From contig CAWDTM010000008.1 of the NCBI GenBank assembly GCA_963805305.1, positions 372,001 to 436,000 of the forward strand: DNA of 64,000 nt, in the 5' to 3' direction. Position 1 is the stretch's first letter, and each line of letters begins with the position of its first letter. The position numbers were made by a program, and so were the translations under genes. Of the stretch, positions 15,598 to 24,877 are shown one piece after another. Under the pieces are notes generated by a model. That model saw only the letters and a program-made list of their open reading frames with translations. It ran no database searches and had not been told where the DNA came from. Source of the DNA: CAVXEH01 sp963805305. GTDB lineage: Bacteria > Chloroflexota > Limnocylindria > QHBO01.

Positions 15598-16572
15598 CTA
15601 GGTCGAAGCGCCATGACGAGCCAGCGAGCCGCGGGCCAGGTCACCGACCTCGGTTCGCAGTTCGGCTGGCTCGACGACCTCCAAGGCCCCCCCCATCCCG
15701 ACCAGGCGCGCCGCCGCGTCGCGTGGCCAGTCCACGGAGAGTCGCAGCCGCTGCCAGCCCTCGGGATCGCCCTCGTTCGGGAGCTGCTCGGCCCCGTCGA
15801 CGGCACCACCCCCCACCAGCGTGGCCAGGAGCCCGAGCTGTTCCGGATCCACGCGGATGATGACCTCGATACGGGGAAGGTCACGCTCGTACGCGGCCGT
15901 CGAGGCGGCCCAGTAACCGGCCAGATCGAAGCCGGGCGGGCGCTCGAACCGTTCGTCAAGCGCCTCGGCGTACTCGATCCTTGACACGCGATACGTGCGC
16001 GGGGCGCCATCGCGGAGAGCGACGAGGTACCACACGCCGCTCTTGAGGACCACGCCCAGCGGGTCCAGGATCCGATCCGGCTCCGCCGTTGGCTTGAGGT
16101 ATCGCACGCGCAGCCGGCGCTGGCTCCAGACCGCCTGGGCCACGGTTGCCAGCTGCGGGGTCTGGTCGGCACTGCGAAACCAGCCGGGTGCGTCGAGGTG
16201 GAAGCGCTCACGGATCCGCCCCGCGCGCGACCGGAGCTCCGTGGGCAGGGCGGCAAGCAGCTTGAGCTGTGCCGTGGCGAGCACGGTACCCAGCCCGAGA
16301 TCGGCGGCAGGGCCCGGCATGCCGGCCAGGAAGACGGCGCCGGCCTCGTCCATGGTCAGGCCGGTCAGCCGGGTGCGATAGCCGTCGATCAGCTGGTAGC
16401 CCCCGGCCGGGCCGCGATCCCCGTACAGCGGGACGCCCGCCTCGGAGAGGGAGTCGACATCGCGGTAGATGGTCCGGATCGACACCTCGAGCTCCGTGGC
16501 GAGCTCGCGGGCGGTCATCCGCCCGCGTGTCTGGAGGAGGAGCAGGATGGAGAGGAGCCGGCTCGATCTCAC
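15598..16572 (-). CDS. HTH + WYL-domain transcriptional regulator (YafY/PafC type)
   Basis: 324 residues. The N-terminal winged helix reads SRLLSILLLLQTRGRMTARELA, with RTIYRDVDSLSEAGVPLYGD after it. The WYL core has GVWYLVALRDGAPRTYRVSRI, and a WCX C-terminal extension follows. These proteins sense nucleic acid or nucleotide ligands and often control DNA-damage or defence genes. The GTG start (VRSSRLL) is fixed by the leaderless -10. Divergent from pcrA, a DNA-repair helicase, which may be coincidental. Confidence 0.88.
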   Translation of the reverse strand: MRSSRLLSILLLLQTRGRMTARELATELEVSIRTIYRDVDSLSEAGVPLYGDRGPAGGYQLIDGYRTRLTGLTMDEAGAVFLAGMPGPAADLGLGTVLATAQLKLLAALPTELRSRAGRIRERFHLDAPGWFRSADQTPQLATVAQAVWSQRRLRVRYLKPTAEPDRILDPLGVVLKSGVWYLVALRDGAPRTYRVSRIEYAEALDERFERPPGFDLAGYWAASTAAYERDLPRIEVIIRVDPEQLGLLATLVGGGAVDGAEQLPNEGDPEGWQRLRLSVDWPRDAAARLVGMGGALEVVEPAELRTEVGDLARGSLARHGAST

Positions 16573-16578
16573 GGCTCC

Positions 16579-16584
16579 ATGGTA
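16579..16584 (-). promoter_or_regulatory. Leaderless -10 for the WYL regulator
   Basis: TACCAT on the minus strand, 6 nt before the GTG at 16572. Confidence 0.5.
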
Positions 16585-16727
16585 GGCCGTGATCGTGCCA
16601 GCAGATGGCAGGAATGATCGCGCGACGGAAACGCTCCTGGCTGATCGCCTCCCGCCCACCGGGTCCCGTGGCCGCCTGCATCCGCGGCGCGATCCTGCCG
16701 CGCGCCGCCGGAGCCCGGGGAGACGGC

Positions 16728-16733
16728 TAGAAT
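16728..16733 (+). promoter_or_regulatory. Leaderless -10 for pcrA
   Basis: TAGAAT, 10 nt before the ATG at 16744. Confidence 0.55.
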
Positions 16734-16743
16734 CGGTGGGCCG

Positions 16744-19251
16744 ATGCCCGCCAAGCGCCAGCCCGCCGCCCCTTCCCACTCCCCAACGCACGCCCCGAGC
16801 GCGGCGGATGCCGCCCGTGCCGAGCGCCTGGAGGCCGTTCTTGCGCGCCTCAACCCGCCCCAGCGGGAGGCGGTCGCGCACATCAAGGGGCCGCTCCTCA
16901 TCCTCGCCGGCGCGGGCAGCGGCAAGACGCGGGTGCTCGCCCATCGCGTCGCGTACCTCATCGCGGCCGGCTTCAAGCCGTGGCAGATCCTGGCGGTCAC
17001 CTTCACGAACAAGGCGGCCAACGAGATGCGCGAGCGGATCGCCGGCCTCATCGGCGAGGAGGCGGCCCGCGAGGCGACCATCGGGACCTTCCACGCCGTC
17101 TGCGCCCGCATCCTGCGGCGAGATGGCAACGCCATGGGCCTGACGCGGAGCTTCACGATCTACGACCGCGCCGACCAGGTCGCGTTGGTGAAGCAGGTCC
17201 TGCGCGGGCTGGACCTCGACGAGAAACGCTTCAGCCCCAACGGAATGCTGGCGTGGATCGGTCAGCGCAAGGACGAGCTGGCCGATGTCGCCACCGCACG
17301 CCGGCAGGCGGCGAACTTCTACGAGGAGACCGCTGCCCGCGTCTACGACGCCTACCAGTCTCAGCTTGCGGAGGACGACGCGGTCGACTTCGACGACCTG
17401 CTCATGCGGGTGGTGGTCCTCTTCGAGCAGCATCCCGACGTCCTCGCGAAGTACCAGGCCCGATGGCAGCAGGTCCTCGTCGACGAATACCAGGACACGA
17501 ACCGCGCGCAGTACCTGATCTGCCGACACCTGGCCACGAAGCACCACAACCTGGCCGTCGTGGGCGACGACGACCAGAGCATCTACTCGTGGCGCGGCGC
17601 GGACCTGCGCAACATCCTGGATTTCGAGACCGACTACCCCGATGCGCACGTCGTGAAGCTGGAGCAGAACTACCGCTCCACACAGACCATCCTGGATGCC
17701 GCTCACGCGGTCGTCAGCCGCAACGAGGGACGCAAGGAGAAGAAGCTCTGGACCGACCGCGGGTCCGGGACGAGCATCACCGTCTTCGACGCGTACAACG
17801 AGTACGAGGAGGCCGAGTTCGTCGCCCGGCAGGTCGAGCGCCTGACCGGCGGAGCGGCGAGCGGTTCCATGACCCGCCTGCTCACGAGCCGGGCCGATGA
17901 CGACGACGGTGCCCTGCGCTACGGCGAGATCGCCATCACGTATCGCATCAATGCCCAGAGCCGGGTCCTGGAGGAGGCGTTCATGCGCTTCGGGATCCCG
18001 TACCAGCTCGTGGGCGGCACCCGCTTCTACGAGCGGCGCGAGGTGAAGGACGTGCTGGGCTACGTCCGCCTGGCCCGCAACCCCGCGGACCGAGTGGCCC
18101 TGGAGCGGGTCATCAACGTTCCGGCGCGCGGCATCGGCGACAAGACGGTCGCGGAGCTGCGGGCCTGGGCCGAGTCGCACGCGGTCACGCTGTGGGCCGC
18201 GGTCGAGGCCGCGGGAGAGAACCCGAACCTGGCACCGCGCGCCCGCGCGTCACTGGCGTCCTTCGTCGCGATCATGCGGCCGTTGATGGAGCTGGCCGGG
18301 AACACTGCCCCCTCGGCCGTCTTCGACGCGGCGCTGGAGCGCTCCGGGTTGCGCGAGGCGGTGAACGATGGGTCCGACGAGGGGACGGATCGCTGGGCGA
18401 ACGTCATGGAGCTGCGCAACCACGCCGCGGAGTTCGACGAGATCGCCCCGCCGGAGGGGCTGGGGCGATTCCTCGAGGAGGTCGCCCTGGTCAGCGACCA
18501 GGACACGCTGGAGGACAGGCCCGACCGGGTCACCCTGATCACCCTGCACGCCGCGAAAGGGCTCGAGTTCCCGGTCGTCTTCATCGTCGGTCTCGAGGAG
18601 GGCCTGCTCCCGCACCGCCGCGCGCTCGAGGACGAGCGGGAGCTCGAGGAGGAGCGGCGCCTGGCGTACGTGGGCATGACCCGGGCCAAGGATCGGCTGT
18701 ACCTGATCCACGCGCACCACCGCTCCACCTGGGGCGTGGGGGCCATGAGCGAGCCCTCCCGGTTCCTCGCGGAGCTGCCGGAGGAGCTCCTCTCGGCGGA
18801 GCGGACCAGCGCGCCGTCGCGCCGGGGATGGGGCGAGCGCCGAGGGGTGGACGACGACGGGGGCTGGCTGCCCGGCGGCTACCGGGCGCGGCGCTCTCCG
18901 CGAAACGAGCCCCTGCGGCCGGTGAGCCTCCCGGACCTGTCGGCACCGCCCGTCAGCCGAGCGGGTCGGGCGCTCGACGCCGCTCGTGACCGGGTGGCGA
19001 ACGCCGGGTATTCCGCATCCGAGGTGGACCTGGGAGCGGGGACCTTCGGCGCGGGCTCGCCGGCTCCCGGTGCCGGTGAGGCGGTCGAGGTGGCATGGCG
19101 GGCCGGCGACCGGGTGCGGCATCGGCGGTTCGGCGAGGGGATCGTCGTCTCCTCGCGGATCGTCAAGGGCGACGAGGAGGTCACGGTCGCGTTCGTCGGC
19201 CAGGGCGTGAAGCGCCTGATCGCCACGTACGCGGGACTCGAGCGGGAGTAG
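16744..19251 (+). CDS. pcrA: ATP-dependent DNA helicase PcrA/UvrD
   Basis: An 835-residue SF1A 3'-5' helicase for repair and replication. Walker A GAGSGKT is at residues 56-62 and Walker B/motif II is VDEYQDTN. Motif III is VVGDDDQSIYSWRGAD; motif V is TLHAAKGLEFPVVF; motif VI is RRLAYVGMTRAKDRLY. The last 50 residues hold the PcrA-type C-terminal RNA-polymerase-binding domain (GDRVRHRRFGEGIVVS). Normal length for the family. Confidence 0.96.
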   Translation: MPAKRQPAAPSHSPTHAPSAADAARAERLEAVLARLNPPQREAVAHIKGPLLILAGAGSGKTRVLAHRVAYLIAAGFKPWQILAVTFTNKAANEMRERIAGLIGEEAAREATIGTFHAVCARILRRDGNAMGLTRSFTIYDRADQVALVKQVLRGLDLDEKRFSPNGMLAWIGQRKDELADVATARRQAANFYEETAARVYDAYQSQLAEDDAVDFDDLLMRVVVLFEQHPDVLAKYQARWQQVLVDEYQDTNRAQYLICRHLATKHHNLAVVGDDDQSIYSWRGADLRNILDFETDYPDAHVVKLEQNYRSTQTILDAAHAVVSRNEGRKEKKLWTDRGSGTSITVFDAYNEYEEAEFVARQVERLTGGAASGSMTRLLTSRADDDDGALRYGEIAITYRINAQSRVLEEAFMRFGIPYQLVGGTRFYERREVKDVLGYVRLARNPADRVALERVINVPARGIGDKTVAELRAWAESHAVTLWAAVEAAGENPNLAPRARASLASFVAIMRPLMELAGNTAPSAVFDAALERSGLREAVNDGSDEGTDRWANVMELRNHAAEFDEIAPPEGLGRFLEEVALVSDQDTLEDRPDRVTLITLHAAKGLEFPVVFIVGLEEGLLPHRRALEDERELEEERRLAYVGMTRAKDRLYLIHAHHRSTWGVGAMSEPSRFLAELPEELLSAERTSAPSRRGWGERRGVDDDGGWLPGGYRARRSPRNEPLRPVSLPDLSAPPVSRAGRALDAARDRVANAGYSASEVDLGAGTFGAGSPAPGAGEAVEVAWRAGDRVRHRRFGEGIVVSSRIVKGDEEVTVAFVGQGVKRLIATYAGLERE

Positions 19252-19286
19252 GCTCAGGGCGATAGCGACAGGCCGAGGAGGCGAGG

Positions 19287-19781
19287 ATGGCAGAGACCCA
19301 GGTGACCCCCGACGATCTTGTGGCGGAGCTCGTCACCGCGCGCGACGCTTTCCGCGCCGTGCTCGCCACCCTCGACATCCCGCAGCGCAGCGCGGAGGAG
19401 CTGGTCGGCGACTGGGGGATCCGCGAGATCGTCGCGCACCTGGGGTACTGGGCCGGGCATGCCGCCGAAGCGCTGCACCACGCCGAGCAGCGACGAACCG
19501 ACGAGTTCGGCGAGGCGGAGCTGGACGTCGAGGAGCGCAACGCCGTCGTGGCGCGGGTCGCCCGTGAGGGCGATCTGGCCACGGCAAGCGCGCGGGAGGA
19601 GGCCGCGTACGAGGCGCTCCTCGACCGGGTGCGCCGCGTAGACCCGGCCTGGCTCGACGAGCGAGTGGGGTATGGGGACAGCATCCTGCAGGTGATCCGC
19701 GACGACGGGGCCGACCACTATCGCGGCCACGCCGCGGAGATCCTCGCCGTGCTGCCCGGCCGCAGCCTCGCGGACGCCTGA
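19287..19781 (+). CDS. DinB/maleylpyruvate-isomerase-like protein (paralogue 1)
   Basis: 164 residues of the DinB-like four-helix fold. Likely metal ligands are His in EIVAHLGYWAGHAAE and His in DHYRGHAAEIL. Such proteins are thiol-dependent transferases/isomerases or ClbS-like protective hydrolases; the substrate is unknown. GAGGAGG stands 7 nt before the ATG. It is followed after 2 nt by a paralogue of similar length, pointing to a tandem duplication. Confidence 0.75.
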   Translation: MAETQVTPDDLVAELVTARDAFRAVLATLDIPQRSAEELVGDWGIREIVAHLGYWAGHAAEALHHAEQRRTDEFGEAELDVEERNAVVARVAREGDLATASAREEAAYEALLDRVRRVDPAWLDERVGYGDSILQVIRDDGADHYRGHAAEILAVLPGRSLADA

Positions 19782-19783
19782 TC

Positions 19784-20275
19784 ATGAGCGCCGACCGGCG
19801 GGACGCTCTGATCGCCGATCTCGATCACGCCCGGGAGGCCTTTCGGGCGGCGCTCGCCGACGTGGATGCCGACCTTGCGACGACGCCGGGAATCGTTGGA
19901 GCCTGGAGCGCACGCGACCTCGCCGTGCACGTGGCCTTCTGGGCCGAGCACGGTACGGCGGCCCTGGCGCTGGCGACCTCCGGCCGGGGCGCGGAGTTCG
20001 ACTACGACACGGGTCAAACCGATGCCATGAACGCCGAGCTCGTCGCCGATGCGGCCCGCATCAGCCCGACGGCGGCCGCGGAGCGCGAGGAGACGGCGTT
20101 CGCGGCGTTCCGGGCCGCGCTTGCCGGCCTCGATCCGCCACTGCTCGACCTGGCGCTCGGGAACGGTGACATCGTCGAACGGGTGGTTCGATACGACGGG
20201 CCGGACCACTATGCCGAGCACGCGGCCCACCTGCGCGCCTGGTTCACCGACGAGCCGGAAGCGGACGGCGGGTAG
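19784..20275 (+). CDS. DinB/maleylpyruvate-isomerase-like protein (paralogue 2)
   Basis: 163 residues with the same architecture as its upstream neighbour: LIADLDHAREAFRAAL at the start, the metal-site region LAVHVAFWAEHGTAAL, and DHYAEHAAHLRAWF at the end. The 2-nt gap implies co-translation. The two copies have diverged clearly in the middle. It may form a heterodimer with paralogue 1; that is inference. Confidence 0.75.
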   Translation: MSADRRDALIADLDHAREAFRAALADVDADLATTPGIVGAWSARDLAVHVAFWAEHGTAALALATSGRGAEFDYDTGQTDAMNAELVADAARISPTAAAEREETAFAAFRAALAGLDPPLLDLALGNGDIVERVVRYDGPDHYAEHAAHLRAWFTDEPEADGG

Positions 20276-20292
20276 GCGCGCTGCACGGACCG

Positions 20293-20298
20293 TAGAAT
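20293..20298 (+). promoter_or_regulatory. Leaderless -10 for ligA
   Basis: TAGAAT, 9 nt before the ATG at 20308. Confidence 0.55.
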
Positions 20299-20307
20299 CG
20301 ACGGTGC

Positions 20308-22407
20308 ATGGCCGAGCAGACCGCCGACCCCGCGACACGCGCCGCGCAGCTGCGCGGCGCCCTCGAGGAGGCGAACTACCACTACTACGTCCTCGATGCC
20401 CCGACCATGGAGGACCGGGAGTGGGACCGCCTGCTTCGTGAGCTCACGGAACTCGAGGCCGCGCACCCCGAGCTCGTGACCCCCGACTCGCCCACGCAGC
20501 GCGTGGGCATTGCGCCCCAGGCCGGGTTCGCCGAGGTGCGCCACCGCTTCCCCATGCTGTCGCTCGGCAACGCGTTCAGCCATGAGGAGCTGCGGGAGTT
20601 CGACGCGCGGGTTCGGCGCGGCCTCGGCCGCGCCGACGAGGACCCGGCAGTCCGCTACGTGTGCGAGCTGAAGATCGACGGACTGGCGATCTCGCTGCGA
20701 TACGAGGGCCGCAATTTCGTGCTTGGCGCGACCCGCGGTGACGGCACGAGCGGCGAGGACGTGACCGCCAATCTGCGCACCGTGCGCGCCATCCCGCTGC
20801 GCCTTCGCGAGGAGCCTCCCGGCGACACGCTCGAGGTGCGCGGCGAGGTCTACATGCCGCGGGGTGCCTTCGCGCAGCTCAACGAGCAGCTCGAGGAGGC
20901 GGGAAAGCCGCTCTACGCCAACGCGCGGAACACGGCCGCCGGAACGCTGCGCCAGAAGGACCCTGGAGTGACGGCCGGCCGGAAGCTGTCCGTGTGGTGC
21001 TACCAGCTGGTGGGCGCCCAGGGGCTCGAGACGCACTGGGCGTCGCTGGAGCTCGTCAAGCGCCTGGGCTTCCCGGTGAACCCGAACATCCGCCGGGTCG
21101 AAGGGATCGACGACGTAATCGCGTACGTCGAGGAATGGGGAGAGGCCCGACACAACCTCGACTATGAGACCGATGGCATCGTCATCAAGGTCGACTCGCT
21201 CGCCGAGCAGGAGCGGCTGGGGTTCCTCTCGCGCTCGCCGCGCTGGGCGACCGCGTACAAGTTCCCCGCACAGCAGGTCACGACGAAGCTCGAGGCGATC
21301 GATGTCTACGTTGGGCGAACCGGCGCGTTGACGCCGGTGGCGCACGTCACCCCCGTCTTCGTGGGCGGCACCACCGTCCGCAACGCCACGCTGCACAACA
21401 TCGACGAGATCCGGCGCAAGGACCTGCGCGTGGGCGACACCGTGGTCCTGCAGCGCGCCGGCGACGTGATCCCGGAGGTGGTGGGGCCGGTCGCAGAGGC
21501 GCGCGACGGGTCGGAGCGGGAGTGGCAGATGCCGGACCGCTGCCCGGTCTGCGACACGCCGGCGGAGCGCGAGGAGGGCGGCGTCGTGTGGCGCTGCCCG
21601 AACCCGTGGTGCCCGGCGCAGCGGGTCGGTGGCCTGCTGCACTTCACCGGACGCGGGGGCATGGACATCGAGGGGGCCGGATATGCCGTCGTCATCCAGC
21701 TCGTCGACCGGCAGCTGGTGCGCGAACCGGCGGATTTCTTCCGTCTCGCCGTCGAGACGCTGGAGGGCCTGGACCGATTCGCCCGCCGGAGCGCGGAGAA
21801 CCTGCACGTGGCGATCCAGGCGGCGCGGCGACGTCCCCTGGCCCGCATCATCAACGGCCTCGGCATCCGCCACGTCGGGGGGCAGACGGCCATCGACCTT
21901 GCCGCCTGGATCGCCCGTGAGACCCCGCGCGGCGAGGACGAGCCCCAGGACGGGTGGACCGCGCGCGCCGTGGCCCGCCTCGAGAACGCCACGGCCGAGG
22001 AGCTCACCGCGGTGCCAGGGATCGGCGGGGTGGTGGGCGAGGCGATCGCGGGCTACTTCGCGCACGAGCACACCCGGGACACGCTTCGACACCTCCTGGA
22101 GGCAGGGGTCGTCGCCGAGGCGCCGGCACCCGGCGCCGCCGCGAATGCCCAGGGGGCCACGGGTCCCCTGGGCGGAAAGACGCTCGTCGTGACCGGCACG
22201 CTCGGCGGCTTCAGCCGCGAGCAGGCGGAGGAGGCGATCCGGGCCGCCGGCGGCCACGCGGCCGGATCGGTCAGCGCGCAGACGGACTACCTCGTCGCCG
22301 GGGAGAAGGCCGGCAGCAAGCTGGCGAAGGCGGAGCGGCTCGGCGTCGCGGTCCTCGACGAGGACGCGTTCCGACGCCTGCTGGCGGGGGAGGATCCGGC
22401 AGGCTAG
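20308..22407 (+). CDS. ligA: NAD-dependent DNA ligase LigA
   Basis: 699 residues with full architecture: the Ia domain (EEANYHYYVLDAPTMEDREWD), the adenylation domain with CELKIDG (nucleophile near Lys122), and the OB fold. A zinc finger (CPVCDTPA, then CPNPWCPAQ), helix-hairpin-helix repeats and a C-terminal BRCT domain (GGKTLVVTGTLGGFSR) follow. It seals nicks in replication and repair with NAD+ as cofactor. Convergent with the MFS gene; the two stop codons share a CTAG. Confidence 0.97.
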   Translation: MAEQTADPATRAAQLRGALEEANYHYYVLDAPTMEDREWDRLLRELTELEAAHPELVTPDSPTQRVGIAPQAGFAEVRHRFPMLSLGNAFSHEELREFDARVRRGLGRADEDPAVRYVCELKIDGLAISLRYEGRNFVLGATRGDGTSGEDVTANLRTVRAIPLRLREEPPGDTLEVRGEVYMPRGAFAQLNEQLEEAGKPLYANARNTAAGTLRQKDPGVTAGRKLSVWCYQLVGAQGLETHWASLELVKRLGFPVNPNIRRVEGIDDVIAYVEEWGEARHNLDYETDGIVIKVDSLAEQERLGFLSRSPRWATAYKFPAQQVTTKLEAIDVYVGRTGALTPVAHVTPVFVGGTTVRNATLHNIDEIRRKDLRVGDTVVLQRAGDVIPEVVGPVAEARDGSEREWQMPDRCPVCDTPAEREEGGVVWRCPNPWCPAQRVGGLLHFTGRGGMDIEGAGYAVVIQLVDRQLVREPADFFRLAVETLEGLDRFARRSAENLHVAIQAARRRPLARIINGLGIRHVGGQTAIDLAAWIARETPRGEDEPQDGWTARAVARLENATAEELTAVPGIGGVVGEAIAGYFAHEHTRDTLRHLLEAGVVAEAPAPGAAANAQGATGPLGGKTLVVTGTLGGFSREQAEEAIRAAGGHAAGSVSAQTDYLVAGEKAGSKLAKAERLGVAVLDEDAFRRLLAGEDPAG

Positions 22408-23672
22408 CGATGGCCGTGGGCCATCCGCAGCGCCTCGGGGAGCCGGCGGAGGCGCCACATGGCGACGATGCCGAGCACCGGGCCAATGGCGAGCACCGCG
22501 AACGCGATCCGCCAGCCGGTCGCGTCCCCCGGGTCGATGAGGCCCACCGCGAAGATCGTCACCGACGTCAGGAGGAAACCGGCCGCCGTCTGCAGGGTCA
22601 GCGCCGACCCGGCCGTGCCCGGCGGGGCAAGTTCGCTGACGGCGGTCGAGAACTGCGCCGAGTCGGCCACGACCGTGACCCCCCAGACCAGGGCGGCCGC
22701 CAGGACCAGCCAGGCCGGCGCGCCGAACGTGACCCCGGTCACGACAGCGCTCGTTCCGGAGAGTGCCATGGCGGCCATGGTCAGGGCCGTCCGTCCCAGG
22801 CGATCGGCGAGGGCCCCGGCCACGATGCAGCCGATTCCGCCGGAGGCCACGACCGCGAAGGTCCCCAGGCTGACCGCCGCCGGCCCGACGTCACCGCGCA
22901 CCGCGAGCGAGGCTGCCAGGAACGCCGGGATCCAGCTCCACATCGCATAGAGCTCCCACATGTGCCCCAGGTAACCGAGCGTGGCCAGGAGCACGGCCCG
23001 CTCGCGCAGCGCCGCGCGCGCCACGGCCGGGCTGAACCGTGCGGCGGGCACCGTGTACGGCCCCTCCCGGACCCCGATCGCCGCAAGCACCGCGCCGGCC
23101 AGGGCGACCGCGCTCGCGGCCAGGATGACGGTCTGCCAGTCGAGCGCGGCGAGCGCGCCGGCGGCCCGCAGCAGGTAGGGGAGCGCGGATCCGACGGTGA
23201 TGGCGCCGATCAGCGTCCCGACGGCCAGCCCTCGTCCGTGGCGAAACCATCCCGAAAGGACCTTCATGCCGACCGGATAGACGGCAGCCACGCCGGCCCC
23301 GGTGAGCGCCCGCCAGGGCAGCCCGGCCAGGGGACCGTCGGCAAACAGCGCGAAGGCTGCCGTCGAGAGCGCCGCCACGGCGGCACCGGCGGCGATGAGG
23401 ACCCGCGCCGGAACCACGTCCGGAGCCCCGACGGCAGCCAGGGCCACGGCGCCTGCGGCGAAGCCCAGCTGGACGGCGATCGTCTGGCCGGCGAGGGCCA
23501 GGCCGGAGACGCCCCATTCGAGCCCGATGGCGGGGGCCACCGCGGCCGTGCTGAACCAGGTACCGAGTGCACACAGCACGACGACCGCGAGCAGGGCGAG
23601 CTGCGCCCAGCGATCGGCGCTCTCCGCGGTATCCGTGGAGACAGTCATGACGCCGGGCTCCGTGGTCCGCAT
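22404..23672 (-). CDS. MFS transporter
   Basis: 422 residues with about 12 predicted membrane helices and the MFS layout: loop 2-3 motif GWFRHGRGLAVG in the N-half, ADRLGRTAL in the C-half. The substrate is not evident; the layout resembles CynX/NimT-like and oxalate/formate-type carriers. ATG at 23672 is 4 nt after the upstream hydrolase stop. An internal ATG at 23648 is the other candidate. It probably forms a two-gene unit with that hydrolase. Confidence 0.82.
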   Translation of the reverse strand: MRTTEPGVMTVSTDTAESADRWAQLALLAVVVLCALGTWFSTAAVAPAIGLEWGVSGLALAGQTIAVQLGFAAGAVALAAVGAPDVVPARVLIAAGAAVAALSTAAFALFADGPLAGLPWRALTGAGVAAVYPVGMKVLSGWFRHGRGLAVGTLIGAITVGSALPYLLRAAGALAALDWQTVILAASAVALAGAVLAAIGVREGPYTVPAARFSPAVARAALRERAVLLATLGYLGHMWELYAMWSWIPAFLAASLAVRGDVGPAAVSLGTFAVVASGGIGCIVAGALADRLGRTALTMAAMALSGTSAVVTGVTFGAPAWLVLAAALVWGVTVVADSAQFSTAVSELAPPGTAGSALTLQTAAGFLLTSVTIFAVGLIDPGDATGWRIAFAVLAIGPVLGIVAMWRLRRLPEALRMAHGHR

Positions 23673-23676
23673 GGGA

Positions 23677-24558
23677 TCAGCGGACCTCGGCGGGCGTGTG
23701 GTCACCCTCGGCCAGGAATGCCTCGACGAGCGCGTCGTATCCGGGGAACGACGCACGCACCGTGTGCCCCGACTCCGGATCGAGCACGAACCGGGACCCG
23801 GAGATCGCGTCGGCCACCTGCCCAGACCGATCGGCAGGCACGACCTGGTCGCGCCCGCCCGCGAGCACCAGGACCGGCACTCCGATCTCGTCGAGGCGGT
23901 GCGTGACGAAGGACGAAGGATCCAGGGTGGCGCGGAGCTCCGCGATGAAGCGCTCAGGGGTCGAGGGGCGCGGTTGCAGCCGTGCCGCGGCCGTGAACGA
24001 ATCGGATCCCTCGCCACCGGTCGCCGGACGCATCTGCAGGGCGAACCCGGCGAAGAGGCGTCCCCAGTCGTGCGACTCGGCAAGGACGATCCAGCGGCCC
24101 AGCCGCTCCGCCATGGCGGAGCGCGCGGGTGTCTCCGACGCAGCCGAGACGAGCACCAGGCGGGAGACGAGCTCGGGATGGTCCACCGCCAGCCACAGGG
24201 CGATTCGCCCTCCGCCGGACTCGGCCTCCAGAGCGACCGGGTGCGGCAGCGCGTCGAGGGTCCGGGCCACCGCGTCCGCGATGACCCGCGGATGCAGCAG
24301 CAGCGGGGCCTCGCGGGGGTCGTCGGGCAGTGGGCGGCCCATGACCGTTACCGTGCGGCGCCGCGCGCGACCCTGCCAGCGTCGCGCCATGACGTGCTCC
24401 GTGCGCTCCAGCGGCCGCAGGCCCAGCTCCACCCCGCCGAGGACGAGGAGCGGCGTCCCGGAGCCGCCGGCCAGCTCGAGCAGCTCGAGGCGGCCGCCCT
24501 CGATGGGGACGGATCGAACCTGCGGCGGCGCGGGCTGCTCGGACATCGGCCGGTGCAT
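23677..24558 (-). CDS. Alpha/beta-hydrolase
   Basis: 293 residues. The nucleophile elbow is probably AESGGG, the acid is Asp in GGRDQVVP, and the catalytic His is in PESGHTVRASFP near the C-terminus. The N-terminal half is atypically Arg-rich around the oxyanion region. Esterase or hydrolase of unknown substrate. The ATG at 24558 has a leaderless -10; ATG at 24546 (MSEQ) is an alternative. Confidence 0.75.
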   Translation of the reverse strand: MHRPMSEQPAPPQVRSVPIEGGRLELLELAGGSGTPLLVLGGVELGLRPLERTEHVMARRWQGRARRRTVTVMGRPLPDDPREAPLLLHPRVIADAVARTLDALPHPVALEAESGGGRIALWLAVDHPELVSRLVLVSAASETPARSAMAERLGRWIVLAESHDWGRLFAGFALQMRPATGGEGSDSFTAAARLQPRPSTPERFIAELRATLDPSSFVTHRLDEIGVPVLVLAGGRDQVVPADRSGQVADAISGSRFVLDPESGHTVRASFPGYDALVEAFLAEGDHTPAEVR

Positions 24559-24564
24559 CGTAGC

Positions 24565-24570
24565 CTGCTA
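24565..24570 (-). promoter_or_regulatory. Leaderless -10 for the hydrolase, overlapping the gatC -10
   Basis: TAGCAG on the minus strand, 6 nt before the ATG at 24558. It shares the central CTAG with the gatC -10, so the two polymerases would compete. Confidence 0.4.
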
Positions 24571-24574
24571 GCAT
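24569..24574 (+). promoter_or_regulatory. Leaderless -10 for gatCA
   Basis: TAGCAT, 6 nt before the gatC ATG at 24581. Confidence 0.55.
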
Positions 24575-24580
24575 CGGCGC

Positions 24581-24874
24581 ATGATCACGCGAGCCGATGT
24601 CGAGCACGTGGCGGTCCTCGCGCGCCTGGGCCTGGACGATGCCGAGGTGGTGCGCATGGTGACCCAGCTCAACTCGATCTTCGAGGCGGTCGGCGTCCTG
24701 GCCGACGTGGACACGTCCATGGTCGGGCCTACGGCGCAGGTCATCCCGCTCGAGAACGTCATGCGCGACGACATCGCCCGGCCCGGGCTGTCTCGCGACG
24801 CGGCCCTGGCCAACGTGCCGCTCCGCGACGGCGACCACGTGCGCGTGCCGGTCGTCCTGGAAGAGGGTCGCTGA
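24581..24874 (+). CDS. gatC: Asp-tRNA(Asn)/Glu-tRNA(Gln) amidotransferase subunit C
   Basis: 97 residues. VEHVAVLARLGLDDAEVVRM and the conserved MRDD (VMRDDIARPGLSRD) are GatC features. It wraps around GatA and stabilises the GatCAB complex. It leads a unit with gatA, which starts 3 nt downstream. gatB lies 7 kb away with its own promoter. Confidence 0.93.
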   Translation: MITRADVEHVAVLARLGLDDAEVVRMVTQLNSIFEAVGVLADVDTSMVGPTAQVIPLENVMRDDIARPGLSRDAALANVPLRDGDHVRVPVVLEEGR

Positions 24875-24877
24875 CTC

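Noticed and set aside
16573..18180. Minus-strand open frame extending the WYL regulator by over 500 codons
   Set aside because: It is antisense of pcrA. The real start is GTG 16572 with its own -10.
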